From Bacteriovoracaceae bacterium (GTDB lineage Bacteria; Bdellovibrionota; Bacteriovoracia; Bacteriovoracales; Bacteriovoracaceae), in NCBI GenBank assembly GCA_023701435.1, contig JAMPXB010000021.1, positions 1 to 63,966 of the forward strand: 63,966 bases of DNA. Reading direction: 5' to 3'. The notes beneath the pieces were generated by a model. The model was not told the origin of the DNA and made no database searches. It saw only the letters and a list, made by a program, of their open reading frames with translations. Position numbers and translations under genes: made by a program. This document shows, piece by piece, positions 7,771 to 16,634 of the stretch; within the stretch, counting starts at the first letter, position 1; each line of letters begins with the position of its first letter.

Positions 7771-8883
7771 CTACTTTACTTTATAAATTCGAGGAATTCG
7801 AGGAGAGATACTGCACATTAACTGATAGGCATGGGTCTTACTTTGAAGAGAAATATCAGTAATGACTTTACTGTCATGATTCCAGATCTCGACTTGATCT
7901 TCTGCTTTAAAAGAAGATTCCGCTTCAGAGTCAAATTGAATGATGGTCACATCCATGTTCACACGACCAAATATTTTTCCTACATGGCCATTCATGAGAA
8001 GCTTGGTCCCGCTTAAAAAGGTCAGTATACCATCACCATAGCCCAGGGCCACAGCTACCATGAAACTATCTTTGTCTGCCACATTCACGCCATAACCAAC
8101 CGGAGTCCCCTTCTTTACATGGGAGGTGGAGATCACCTTGGTCACCAGACGTGAAACTTGCTGACCTTGCCAGGTAACAGGATCCAACACGCTGGGCGGA
8201 CCATAGAGCATGAGTCCAGGTCTGACGAGTGTCTCTTCCACTCCAAACCGCTGCTCAATGGCCCCGGAATTGGCAATAGAGGTAGACCTGATTTCCACTC
8301 CATTTTGTCGAAGCTTTTGTTTGATCAATTCGAACTCTTGATACTGCTTATGGCATTTATCATCGGGTCTTATTGTCTGAGCAGATCGTGCGAAGTGAGT
8401 CAGCAGATGTTCCACCCCTCTTTGTTTTAAGAGCGGCATATATTGATCAAGATCTTCACTGAGAAGACCCAAACGATTCATGCCGGTATTCATTTTCAAG
8501 ATTAACGGCATTTTTTTAAACGAAGGGTCTTTTAGAACAAGCTCTAAATCACATTTTCGATGAAGGATGGGAGTAATGTTGTAATGAAGATAGGCTTCTC
8601 TCGCCTTTTCATTGAGTAGTTCACTGTCTGAAAAGACCAGCGCTTCAGCATTTAAATCAGGGCATTCATCAAATAAGCGAAGGGCTTCACCCAAAGTGGC
8701 GCAGCCTAACTTCTTTACCCCGCATTCATTTACTAAAAATTGAGAAACCGGAATCATCCCGTTACCGTAAGCATCGCTTTTCACCATGGGTAAAATTTCT
8801 GCTTTAGGTGCGAGGGCCTTTATTTGTTGAAAGTTCTGTCCCAAAAGGGATAGATTAACTTCCAGAAAACTTGAATGTCTCAT
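7771..8883 (-). CDS. alr: Alanine racemase
   Basis: 370 residues. The PLP lysine lies in MVKSDAYGNG (Lys35), and the second-domain elements GYGVN (catalytic Tyr) and GRVNMDVTII are in place. It converts L-Ala to D-Ala for peptidoglycan precursors in the cytoplasm. The start overlaps the previous gene by one base as TAATG. Placing a wall-precursor enzyme with Mla lipid-transport genes gives the operon an envelope theme. Confidence 0.92.
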   Translation of the reverse strand: MRHSSFLEVNLSLLGQNFQQIKALAPKAEILPMVKSDAYGNGMIPVSQFLVNECGVKKLGCATLGEALRLFDECPDLNAEALVFSDSELLNEKAREAYLHYNITPILHRKCDLELVLKDPSFKKMPLILKMNTGMNRLGLLSEDLDQYMPLLKQRGVEHLLTHFARSAQTIRPDDKCHKQYQEFELIKQKLRQNGVEIRSTSIANSGAIEQRFGVEETLVRPGLMLYGPPSVLDPVTWQGQQVSRLVTKVISTSHVKKGTPVGYGVNVADKDSFMVAVALGYGDGILTFLSGTKLLMNGHVGKIFGRVNMDVTIIQFDSEAESSFKAEDQVEIWNHDSKVITDISLQSKTHAYQLMCSISPRIPRIYKVK

Positions 8884-10322
8884 TAAATGGTTAATCTCTT
8901 TGCGTCTGTCCGTGCCAGTTTCATGAGACGCTTACCTTCTTCTTCTACATTTAAATCACTGAACTCTTTTTCAAAAATTCTAAGGTAATGAGAAGAAGAA
9001 GCTGGTATTAATTTTAAAATAGGTAGCATTTCCTCAGAAAGAATCTGGGAATTATCTTCAAAGAACTTCCAATAACTGAACTGCTTAATGAAGTTCTGAA
9101 GCATTTGGGTTTCAGTTTCAACATTCTCTTTTGGAATGAAGAACAGGACATGCCATGGCCCAAAAAGAGAAAGCTTGGTGCTTTTCTGCAATCTGCCCGA
9201 GAGTTGCAGAAAAAAATCATTAAAGAAGGCGGACCAGAAAAATTTATTATTTGTTCTTTTTTTAGCGACTTCTGTCAGAGGAATAAGACTTAAGGCCACA
9301 ATTCTCATATCAGCATCAATTCCACCCTTTTGCATACGATCCATATTATCAAGGGCTTCCCACATTGGAAGGAACTGATAAGAGTAATGAGGCATCTGCT
9401 GATACAGCTTGAGTCGTCGATAACTTGAACTCAACATGCTCTCCAGAACATCCCATGGAAAATTCATCATGCGCTCTTCTCTGAATGAAACAAAAAGCAA
9501 AAGCTCAGGATTAGAACTGCCCGCGTGAATTCTCAGGGAAACCGGATCAATTTCAAAAAGGTCATTGGCCACTTGGGCGGCCATCTCCTGGGCAAAAGGT
9601 TCAATGCCCTGGGTATTTTCCTGACCCAACCATAAAGAAGGAAAGGGATGATATTTACGTTTGGAAACTTCAGGAGCAATCAGCTTCTGTCCATTTTGAT
9701 TAAGCTCATAAAGACCATAACCATCAATGCCTTCCCACATTTCTAATTTGCTCATTAGTGAAGTGGTAAAGTCTTGCTTGGTCGCCTCGTCCTCAATTTC
9801 GGCACACAAATTACGCATGAATTCGAAATGGGCCCGGAACTCCTCGGCATCAGATCTTTCTGAAATCAACCGTTGAGAGCGAGCCTGAAGACGTTGAATA
9901 CGGCTTTCGAGTTCCATCTTTTCTTTATGATTTTTAATATCGTTTGCCCGCCGGGAAACTAGACTCATGATCTGGGCATTAAGAGAGATATCACTGTGAA
10001 GATAGCCCACCGGATTCAAACCTAAGGTTGACTGCAATAGAATCTTGGTCGAATCCTTGGAAAAGAAAGCGTAAGCGAGGGAGTTATCCTGAACTTTCGG
10101 ATGAGTTCTAAACTGAATGCTTCCCTGGCTCATTTTGGTGACATCGACAATGGTCAGGTCAGGAATCTGAATGGAGCAGGCAACCCAAAATTCATCAAGG
10201 CTTTGATAGTGGTGGGCCAGGATATTGTGCTGTCTTAAAGCACTGGCAACATCTTTGGCACTGTTCATGTCATCCATGAGAATCGCCACAGAAAGTTCTA
10301 TTCCTTGAAGTGTGGTCTGCAT
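8883..10322 (-). CDS. Receiver-like regulator with coiled coil and divergent C-terminal domains
   Basis: 479 residues. Residues 1-115 look like a response-regulator receiver fold: an acidic pair (Asp17, Asp18) after the first strand and Asp60 at the end of strand three (LTIVDV), so a phosphorylatable site may remain. A coiled coil follows (about 133-170, MELESRIQRLQARSQRL). Residues about 175-300 have a GAF-like length and pattern, and the last part has no family I recognise. No DNA-binding or GGDEF signature is visible. It may be a scaffold or regulator for the envelope operon, since it lies between aroK and alr and is coupled to alr. Confidence 0.5.
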   Translation of the reverse strand: MQTTLQGIELSVAILMDDMNSAKDVASALRQHNILAHHYQSLDEFWVACSIQIPDLTIVDVTKMSQGSIQFRTHPKVQDNSLAYAFFSKDSTKILLQSTLGLNPVGYLHSDISLNAQIMSLVSRRANDIKNHKEKMELESRIQRLQARSQRLISERSDAEEFRAHFEFMRNLCAEIEDEATKQDFTTSLMSKLEMWEGIDGYGLYELNQNGQKLIAPEVSKRKYHPFPSLWLGQENTQGIEPFAQEMAAQVANDLFEIDPVSLRIHAGSSNPELLLFVSFREERMMNFPWDVLESMLSSSYRRLKLYQQMPHYSYQFLPMWEALDNMDRMQKGGIDADMRIVALSLIPLTEVAKKRTNNKFFWSAFFNDFFLQLSGRLQKSTKLSLFGPWHVLFFIPKENVETETQMLQNFIKQFSYWKFFEDNSQILSEEMLPILKLIPASSSHYLRIFEKEFSDLNVEEEGKRLMKLARTDAKRLTI

Positions 10323-10385
10323 AGGTCCTCCCGACCAAATGTAAGCTTTTACACATGGTATCTTAGAGGAAGGCCAAACGGCAAC

Positions 10386-10928
10386 TTATGATGGAGAAAG
10401 TTGTTCCCAGAATTTTTTCGAAATCACCGAGAGGTCAGTTCCCTTTTTATTCTCAATTCTCCATGGGATTTGCTCAAAGATTTTGAGCCGTTCCTCATAG
10501 ATCCTCGCCAATTCAATTTTCCCCAGTTTCAAAAGTGGCCGGGGCTCGGATGTTTCCAGATGAAGCCGCTCCCAACAATCCTCAAAGGGTGTGGCCAAAA
10601 AACAAATCCCGATTTTTCTGCTCGGTTTATATAAATCCAACACTAACTGATTGAGACTTCCTCCCCCTAAGGCCAGGACTCCCTTGCCTTCGTCCTTGAG
10701 AAAGCCTTCCAATTCCTGTCTTTCCCATAATCGGAATTTTTCCCAACCGACAGCTTCAATCAGTGAAGACAAATCCTGGTAACCGCGGCCCCTGGATTTC
10801 AAAATGAGTTGATCGAGATCCTGGAAATCCCAGTCTGAAGATGGCGCCTGATACTCAAGTTCTTTCAAAAAGCTGCTTTTTCCGGCCCCCGAGAAACCTG
10901 CTATCAATATTTTTTCGCAACTCATCAT
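10386..10928 (-). CDS. aroK: Shikimate kinase-like
   Basis: 180 residues, the usual length. P-loop GFSGAGKSS near the N-terminus, the DLD motif in WDFQDLDQLI, FRLWERQEL for the shikimate-binding FRxxE element, ALGGGSL for the GGG motif, and the lid EPRPLL. It phosphorylates shikimate on the way to chorismate. The ATG at 10928 is preceded by AAGGACC. It lies 63 bp upstream of the receiver-like gene. The sequence is somewhat divergent, so other small kinases are not excluded, but all diagnostic elements are present. Confidence 0.8.
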   Translation of the reverse strand: MMSCEKILIAGFSGAGKSSFLKELEYQAPSSDWDFQDLDQLILKSRGRGYQDLSSLIEAVGWEKFRLWERQELEGFLKDEGKGVLALGGGSLNQLVLDLYKPSRKIGICFLATPFEDCWERLHLETSEPRPLLKLGKIELARIYEERLKIFEQIPWRIENKKGTDLSVISKKFWEQLSPS

Positions 10929-10989
10929 GTTTGGTCCTTCACAGTTCGTTCAATCTTTAATAGAAGTTATCGCATAAACAGAGGTAACT

Positions 10990-11517
10990 ATGAATAAGCA
11001 AGATAAAGTAGGCGCAAAGATCAATTTGATCAAATTGCCGGCCAACAACCCAATTCTCTTTGAATTGGACCAGGAAACAGACTGGGTAAAAGAATTTCTG
11101 ATGGAAATGAATGAAAATGCCACAGAAAAGACCCCGGAAGAGTACCTGGAAGAGACTTCCATCTTTATTTCCGGCGAAATGGAAAAGAAAAATAAGCCGG
11201 ATATGGGCGAATTTTTACTCGTCAAAGGCACCATTGAGGTCGACTATGTCACCGAATGTGTCCGCACTTTGAAGCCAATGACCGTACAATTGGATGTCCC
11301 CTTCAAAATCATCTTTGTGGATGAATCCCTTGCAACTAGTGAATTATTCGCAGAAATTGATGAAACCTATGTGGAAAATGATGTCTATGAGATCTACTTT
11401 TATAACAAACGGACTGTAGACTTCCAGGAAATGCTTCATGAGCAAATTTTCCTAAATTATGACCAGTATCCAGTGCTTGACGCAGAAAGCAAAATAGACG
11501 GTGTGGACACCCCATAA
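10990..11517 (+). CDS. yceD: YceD/DUF177 protein
   Basis: 175 residues. The central part has the DUF177 layout: FLLVKGTIEVDYVTECVRTLKPM (short C-x-R-C-like variant with a single Cys), PFKIIFVDES, a tyrosine-rich acidic strand (YVENDVYEIYFY), then VDFQEMLHEQIFLNY. YceD almost always precedes rpmF, as here, and is linked to 23S rRNA accumulation and ribosome assembly. The usual C-terminal conserved D-R motif is weak. It diverges from aroK with 61 bp between starts. Confidence 0.82.
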   Translation: MNKQDKVGAKINLIKLPANNPILFELDQETDWVKEFLMEMNENATEKTPEEYLEETSIFISGEMEKKNKPDMGEFLLVKGTIEVDYVTECVRTLKPMTVQLDVPFKIIFVDESLATSELFAEIDETYVENDVYEIYFYNKRTVDFQEMLHEQIFLNYDQYPVLDAESKIDGVDTP

Positions 11518-11523
11518 ATAGAC

Positions 11524-11552
11524 TTGGCAAGCAGGATAATCTGTATTAGAAA
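11524..11552 (+). promoter_or_regulatory. Probable sigma-70 promoter for rpmF
   Basis: TTGGCA at 11524-11529, a 17 bp spacer, and TAGAAA at 11547-11552. It lies just after the yceD stop and about 55 bp before the rpmF GTG. Confidence 0.4.
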
Positions 11553-11606
11553 TAGAACCTCAATTTTAAGAAATTAAATAAGTATCAGAGTAATATCGGA
11601 GGATTT

Positions 11607-11819
11607 GTGGCAGTACCTAAGAAAAGAACCAGCGTATCGCGTAAGGGTTTAAGACGAGCTGGTCAACATCATAAACTTTATAGAAAATTCCCACAGGCTT
11701 GCCCTAACTGCGGTGACTCTGTTCTTCCTCACCATGTATGCCCAGCTTGTGGACACTACAAAGGAAAACAAGTTTTCGAAATTAAAGTTAAAGCTGACGC
11801 TAACGCTGCTGAAGCCTAA
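11607..11819 (+). CDS. rpmF: 50S ribosomal protein L32
   Basis: 70 residues starting AVPKKRTSVSRKGLRRAGQ, the usual L32 start. A CPNC / CPAC zinc ribbon follows (CPNCGDSVLPHHVCPACG, with the order reading C-x2-C and C-x2-C). The start is GTG at 11607, set by GGAGG at 11598-11602. It follows yceD as in most bacteria, and a terminator hairpin lies between it and fabH. Confidence 0.96.
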   Translation: MAVPKKRTSVSRKGLRRAGQHHKLYRKFPQACPNCGDSVLPHHVCPACGHYKGKQVFEIKVKADANAAEA

Positions 11820-11846
11820 TCTTTTTAAGAATAAAACTAAAAAAAT

Positions 11847-11870
11847 AAGCCTTCGAAAGAAGGCTTTTTT
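11847..11870 (+). terminator. Intrinsic terminator after rpmF
   Basis: Arms AAGCCTTC and GAAGGCTT with a GAAA loop, followed by a T run. It sits between rpmF and fabH and probably gives partial readthrough into the fab genes. Confidence 0.85.
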
Positions 11871-11904
11871 ATTTGTGCTCAAAGTTAAGTGACAAGGACG
11901 ATCT

Positions 11905-12906
11905 ATGAAACTTTTTAATACAAAAATTTTGGGAACAGGAAGTTTCCTTCCCGACAAAATCCTAACTAATGATGATATCGCCAAACGTGTCGATACCAAT
12001 CATCAGTGGATCGTTGAAAGAACTGGTATCCATACTCGCCGGATTGCCGATTCATCCAAAGATGAAACTCCTAGTGGTATGGCCAAAGAAGCCGCCCTTA
12101 AGGCAATCGAAGCGGCCAACCTCACTCCTAACGATATTGATTTCATTCTAGTCTCGGCAACAATACCTGACACCTTCTTCCCTAACACTGCCTGTATGCT
12201 TCAGCATAAACTGGGAATCACAAACACTTGTGGTGCTCTGGATATCAATGCTGCCTGTACTGGCTGGTTGTATGCACTTCCAATGGCCGATGCCATGATT
12301 AAGACGGGTGTTTATAAACACATCCTGGTTGTTGGTACAGAAATGACCAGTTCATTTAACAATTGGGATGACCGAAATACCTGTATCCTTTTTGGAGATG
12401 GTTGTGGTGCTGTGGTTCTGGGACGTGCTTCTGAGAATGAAGATTCACAAATCTACACCACGACTCTTGCCGCCGATTCAACCAAGAAAGATCACCTGAT
12501 GCTTGCTGCTGGTGGAGCTGCTAAACGCATCACCCACGAAGTTCTTGAAAAAGGTGAAAACTGGGTAACGATGAATGGCCAGGAAGTTTTCAAGTCAGCA
12601 GTGAAAACGATGGCTTCGCTTTCTGAAAAAGTTATCAAAGACTCAGGCAAGACGATGGAAGATGTAGACTGGTTTATTCCTCACCAGGCCAACCTCCGAA
12701 TTATCGAAGCTGTTGGAAACCGTTTTGGATTCCCTCCGAAAAAAGTCATTATCAATGTTGATAAATATGCCAACACCTCATCTGCCACTATTCCTATCGC
12801 TTTAGATGAAGCCATCCGCGAAGGAAAAATTAAACGTGGTGATAATCTTCTCATGGCGGCTTTCGGTGCAGGTTTAACTGCCGGAGCTGTTTTCCTTAAA
12901 TACTAG
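11905..12906 (+). CDS. fabH: Beta-ketoacyl-ACP synthase III
   Basis: 333 residues. The catalytic triad is visible: Cys118 in INAACTGW, His260 in FIPHQANLRI, and Asn290 in KYANTSSATIP. FabH condenses acetyl-CoA with malonyl-ACP to start fatty-acid synthesis. The ATG at 11905 follows AAGGACG. It is the first gene of the fab cluster; fabD starts 8 bp later. Confidence 0.95.
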   Translation: MKLFNTKILGTGSFLPDKILTNDDIAKRVDTNHQWIVERTGIHTRRIADSSKDETPSGMAKEAALKAIEAANLTPNDIDFILVSATIPDTFFPNTACMLQHKLGITNTCGALDINAACTGWLYALPMADAMIKTGVYKHILVVGTEMTSSFNNWDDRNTCILFGDGCGAVVLGRASENEDSQIYTTTLAADSTKKDHLMLAAGGAAKRITHEVLEKGENWVTMNGQEVFKSAVKTMASLSEKVIKDSGKTMEDVDWFIPHQANLRIIEAVGNRFGFPPKKVIINVDKYANTSSATIPIALDEAIREGKIKRGDNLLMAAFGAGLTAGAVFLKY

Positions 12907-12914
12907 GAGCATTA

Positions 12915-13847
12915 ATGAAAGTTACAGTTGTCTTCCCTGGTCAAGGGACTCAATACGTTGGAATGGGTAAAGTTTTTTCTGACTTTGCTTATTTCGATAA
13001 GGCCAATGCGGCCACTGGTTATGACTTAAAAAAAATGATGCTGGAAGGTCCGGCGGATGATCTTAAATTAACTGAGAATACTCAGCCGGCGATCGTGGCC
13101 CACTCATTAATGTTGTTTGATAAACTGCAGACTCTCCTTGAACAAAAAAATATTTCTGTAGAGCGCGTTCTTGGTCACTCGGTCGGTGAATATGCCGCCC
13201 TCGCTGCAGCGGGTGTTCTGACTTTTGAAGAAGCCGTTAAGGCCGTTCATTATCGCGGTAAATACATGCAAGAAGCTGTTCCTCAGGGAAAAGGCACCAT
13301 GTATGCCATCTTAAAGCAGGAAGAAAATACTATCCGTGAGGCCTGTGCCGCGGCTTCGACTGAAGATGAAAAAGTAAGTCCTGCCAATTTCAATGAACCT
13401 TCACAGATTGTTATATCCGGCGACAAATTTGCTTGTGAAAGGGCGATCCGCCTGATGGAAGAAAAAACAGGTGCCCGAGTTAAGGCCATTGAACTTCAGG
13501 TTTCGGCTCCTTTCCACTGCGCTTTAATGAAGCCGGCAGAACTAAAATTAAAACCAGTATTGGATCAGATTAAGTTCCAGCCTTTGAAGTTTAATTACAT
13601 TGCTAACATTGATGCTAAAGAGTACGCCGTTGATACCAATCCTGAGATCATTAAAGAAAATCTTTTAATGCAGGTTTGTGGAAGTGTGCTGTGGACTCAG
13701 AGTATTCAAAAGCTCAGCGATGACACTATTATTATTGAATGCGGACCTGGCAAAGTTCTGGCCGGTCTGATTAAAAAAATTAACCCTAACTTAAAAGTCA
13801 TCAGTCTTGATAACGAGACTGGCTTTTCAGAAGTCGAGGCCCTATGA
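12915..13847 (+). CDS. fabD: Malonyl-CoA:ACP transacylase
   Basis: 310 residues. The N-terminal VFPGQGTQYVGMG and the active-site GHSVGEYAAL (Ser89) are standard, and a catalytic His lies in SAPFHCALM. It loads malonyl groups on ACP. Its stop overlaps the fabG start as ATGA. Confidence 0.95.
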   Translation: MKVTVVFPGQGTQYVGMGKVFSDFAYFDKANAATGYDLKKMMLEGPADDLKLTENTQPAIVAHSLMLFDKLQTLLEQKNISVERVLGHSVGEYAALAAAGVLTFEEAVKAVHYRGKYMQEAVPQGKGTMYAILKQEENTIREACAAASTEDEKVSPANFNEPSQIVISGDKFACERAIRLMEEKTGARVKAIELQVSAPFHCALMKPAELKLKPVLDQIKFQPLKFNYIANIDAKEYAVDTNPEIIKENLLMQVCGSVLWTQSIQKLSDDTIIIECGPGKVLAGLIKKINPNLKVISLDNETGFSEVEAL

Positions 13848-14602
13848 CCGCAACTTATTCTGATCTTAAAGACAAAGTCATTCTTGTAACTGGTGCTGCC
13901 CGAGGTATTGGCAAATCCATTGCCCTAACTCTTGCTAAGCAAGGTGCCCACGTGGTTTTCAATTACCGTGGAGACGAAGCTAAAGCAGCTGCTCTTCAGG
14001 AAGAATTAACGATGGCCGGCGGTAAAGCGACTGGTCTTAAATTTGATGTCACTGATTATGAGGCCATGACTAAAGCGATTGATGAATTCACCAAAACAGT
14101 CGCACCTATTTCTGGCCTGGTTAATAATGCCGGAATATCTAAAGACACTCTTCTTCTTCGTTTGAAACCGGATGAAATGTCTCAGATCATTGATACCAAC
14201 CTAAAGGGTGCAATGATGGTTACTCAGGCTTTATCCAGAAATTTTCTGAAGGCCGAAAATGTTTCCATCGTGAATATGAGTTCAATTGTGGGCTTGATGG
14301 GCAATGCTTCCCAGGCAGCTTATGCGGCTTCTAAAGCTGGTTTAATTGGCTTTTCCAAGTCAGTGGCCAAAGAACTCGCGACTCGTAATGTTCGTTGTAA
14401 TGTGGTCTGCCCTGGTTTCATTCAAACTGATATGACTGAAGCCCTCAATGAGAAGGCCAAGGAAGAATATTCAAAATCTATTCCTTTAGGAAGAATGGGC
14501 AACGCTGAAGAAGTGGCCCAACTTACTTGCTTTCTCCTTAGCAGCGCATCAAGCTATGTTACTGGCGAAGTGATTAAAATTGACGGCGGACTCTACATTT
14601 AA
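13844..14602 (+). CDS. fabG: 3-oxoacyl-ACP reductase
   Basis: 252 residues, a short-chain dehydrogenase. NADPH-binding TGAARGIGKS at 16-25, NNAG at 94-97, and catalytic Ser147, Tyr160 and Lys164 (MSSIVG and YAASK). It reduces 3-ketoacyl-ACP. It overlaps fabD by 4 bp and precedes acpP. Confidence 0.95.
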   Translation: MTATYSDLKDKVILVTGAARGIGKSIALTLAKQGAHVVFNYRGDEAKAAALQEELTMAGGKATGLKFDVTDYEAMTKAIDEFTKTVAPISGLVNNAGISKDTLLLRLKPDEMSQIIDTNLKGAMMVTQALSRNFLKAENVSIVNMSSIVGLMGNASQAAYAASKAGLIGFSKSVAKELATRNVRCNVVCPGFIQTDMTEALNEKAKEEYSKSIPLGRMGNAEEVAQLTCFLLSSASSYVTGEVIKIDGGLYI

Positions 14603-14638
14603 TAAGTTATTGCATCTCAAATTTTGGAGGATATTTTA

Positions 14639-14872
14639 ATGGAATTACAAGAGAAGGTAATTAAGCTCGTTTCTGAAGCTACTAAAATGGACGCAGCTAA
14701 CATTAGCCTTAACACAAGCTTCGTAGATGATCTTAACCTAGATTCACTAGATATGGTTGAGCTTATGATGAAGATGGAAGATGAGTTCGGCGTTGAGATC
14801 CCGGAAGATGAAACAGAAAATCTTAAGTCTATCGGCGATATCGTTACTTACTTAAAAGCAAAATCTCACTAA
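14639..14872 (+). CDS. acpP: Acyl carrier protein
   Basis: 77 residues, very acidic. The 4'-phosphopantetheine site is Ser36 in DLNLDSLDMVEL, the same position as in E. coli. The ATG at 14639 is fixed by TTGGAGG at 14624-14630, so an in-frame TTG at 14624 is part of the ribosome site rather than a start. Confidence 0.97.
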   Translation: MELQEKVIKLVSEATKMDAANISLNTSFVDDLNLDSLDMVELMMKMEDEFGVEIPEDETENLKSIGDIVTYLKAKSH

Positions 14873-14881
14873 ATTGTTTTG

Positions 14882-14913
14882 AAGGCCTCCGCCCTGGAGG
14901 CCTTTTATTTTTC
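14882..14913 (+). terminator. Intrinsic terminator after acpP
   Basis: Perfect 9 bp arms AAGGCCTCC and GGAGGCCTT, 5-base loop, then TTATTTTT. It lies between acpP and fabF. Confidence 0.88.
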
Positions 14914-14924
14914 TGGAATAAATT

Positions 14925-16169
14925 ATGAAATTACATCGTGTAGCAGTCACCGGAATGGGTGCCATCTGCGGCCTTGGACATACATTAGACGAAGTTTGGA
15001 AGAACGCTCTTCTGGGCAAATCTGGTATTTCTACGCTGGAAAATCAAAATACAGAAAACTGGCCGGTCACTTTTGGCGGCGAAATTAAAAACTTTAAACT
15101 AGATCCAAATCTGATGGACCTGAAAGATCAGGACCGTTTCGATTTGTTCAACCAGTACGCTCTTCACGCCAGTGATGAAGCCATTAAACAATCCCGTTTA
15201 ACTGAAGCTGGTTATGCTCCGGAAAAAATCGGTATCATCTTTGGTACTGGTCTGGGTGGATTCCCGCACATTGAGGCCAACCACAAAATCTTTTTGGAAA
15301 AAGGTGCACGTCGTGTGTCTCCTTTCTTCATTCCTTCTGTGATTCCCAATATGCCAGAAGGTCTCATCTCTATTCACTATGGTTTCAAAGGCATTAACTT
15401 TGCTGTGGCCAGTGCTTGTGCTTCAAGTGCTCACGCTATTGGACTTGCTGCTTCTGAAATCATGTTGGGAAGACAAGATGCTATGTTAACTGGTGGTACG
15501 GAAGGTGTGATCACTGGCTTTACTATCGCAGGTTTTGCTTCCATGAAAGCTCTTTCGCGCCGAAACGATGAGCCTCATCGCGCTTCACGTCCCTACGACG
15601 TTGATCGTGATGGCTTCGTGATGGGTGAAGGGGCCGGTATCATCGTTCTCGAAAATTACGAGAAGGCCGTCGCCCGTGGTGCAACTATCATCGCTGAGGT
15701 TGTAGGATTTGGTGCAAGCTCTGATGCCCACCATATCACTGCCCCACACCCGGAAGGCACCAGTGCCATGATGTGCATGCAACAGACGATTGAATCAGCA
15801 GGTGTGGCCCTGCAAGATGTGGGTTATATCAATGCTCACGGAACTTCGACTCCGCTTGGTGATGTCGCTGAACTTCAAGCTATTAAAAAAGTTTTCGGCA
15901 AGCATGCTTACGACCTGGCCATTAGTTCAACGAAGTCTATGACTGGTCACTTGTTAGGTGCTGCCGGTGGATTAGAATCTATTTTCTGTATCAAGGCCCT
16001 TGAGACAGGAATGATTCCACCTACTATTAACCTAGAGAACATTGATCCTCAGTGTGATCTGAACGTGGTTCCTAATAAACCTCAACAGAAAGATATTAAG
16101 TATGCGCTTAATAACTCCTTTGGCTTTGGTGGAACGAACTCTTCGACACTTTTCAAAAAAGTTAAGTAA
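14925..16169 (+). CDS. fabF: Beta-ketoacyl-ACP synthase II
   Basis: 414 residues. Active-site Cys165 in VASACASSAH and the two His elements NAHGTSTPLGD and TKSMTGHLLGAAG, followed by NNSFGFGGTN. It elongates acyl-ACP. It is the last gene of the fab cluster and ends at a strong bidirectional terminator. Confidence 0.96.
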   Translation: MKLHRVAVTGMGAICGLGHTLDEVWKNALLGKSGISTLENQNTENWPVTFGGEIKNFKLDPNLMDLKDQDRFDLFNQYALHASDEAIKQSRLTEAGYAPEKIGIIFGTGLGGFPHIEANHKIFLEKGARRVSPFFIPSVIPNMPEGLISIHYGFKGINFAVASACASSAHAIGLAASEIMLGRQDAMLTGGTEGVITGFTIAGFASMKALSRRNDEPHRASRPYDVDRDGFVMGEGAGIIVLENYEKAVARGATIIAEVVGFGASSDAHHITAPHPEGTSAMMCMQQTIESAGVALQDVGYINAHGTSTPLGDVAELQAIKKVFGKHAYDLAISSTKSMTGHLLGAAGGLESIFCIKALETGMIPPTINLENIDPQCDLNVVPNKPQQKDIKYALNNSFGFGGTNSSTLFKKVK

Positions 16170-16170
16170 A

Positions 16171-16208
16171 AAGTAGAGGCCCGAATCAAAGCGGGCCTCT
16201 ACTTTTAT
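16171..16208. terminator. Bidirectional terminator between fabF and a convergent gene
   Basis: Perfect 13 bp arms AAGTAGAGGCCCG (16171-16183) and CGGGCCTCTACTT (16192-16204), with a T-rich tail on the plus strand and an A-rich lead (T-rich on the minus strand). Confidence 0.9.
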
Positions 16209-16229
16209 TATCTAATCTCTATTCAAGAA

Positions 16230-16634
16230 TTAATAATAGATAACTTCGTCCTGTTTCTCACATTGAACTTCAGTAGACGAACAAAATGAAGCTCTGGCAT
16301 CCTTGCATTTTGAACGCGCAATTGACTCAGCCTCTAGCCTCGTTGATGCTTTTCCAATAAATGTCCCATCAAAATTTGTTCTAAGAGCACACACCATTGA
16401 CGACACGACTCGGCTGCGAGGTTGATCACGAAGATCGTAAACCTGGGCCTGTAAATCTCGAACGGCTTCTTCAAGCATACGCACGCGAAGGTTTAAGTCC
16501 TGGCGTTCATTTACAGAAATTCTCACTGTCGTATTACCGTCGCCTAACTCAATTCGGCCAGTGTCCCTGTTTCGTGTTTGAGCAGTAGCTGTGAGTGTCG
16601 TGGCCACGAGAAGTAATCCAAAAAGTAATTTCAT
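16230..16634 (-). CDS. Small exported protein with a coiled coil
   Basis: 134 residues from the ATG at 16634, fixed by GGAGA and a clear signal peptide (MKLLFGLLLVATTLTATAQ). The mature part has a short coiled coil (LNLRVRMLEEAVRDLQAQV) and a Cys-containing C-terminal domain (SMVCALRTNFDGTFIGK, then SFCSSTEVQCEKQDEVIYY) with four cysteines. No family recognised. A longer reading from 16754 would place the signal peptide internally. Probably periplasmic. Confidence 0.72.
   Translation of the reverse strand: MKLLFGLLLVATTLTATAQTRNRDTGRIELGDGNTTVRISVNERQDLNLRVRMLEEAVRDLQAQVYDLRDQPRSRVVSSMVCALRTNFDGTFIGKASTRLEAESIARSKCKDARASFCSSTEVQCEKQDEVIYY

Noticed and set aside
11649..11999. A minus-strand open frame over rpmF and the fabH start
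   Set aside because: It lies opposite two certain genes and shows no protein-like composition.
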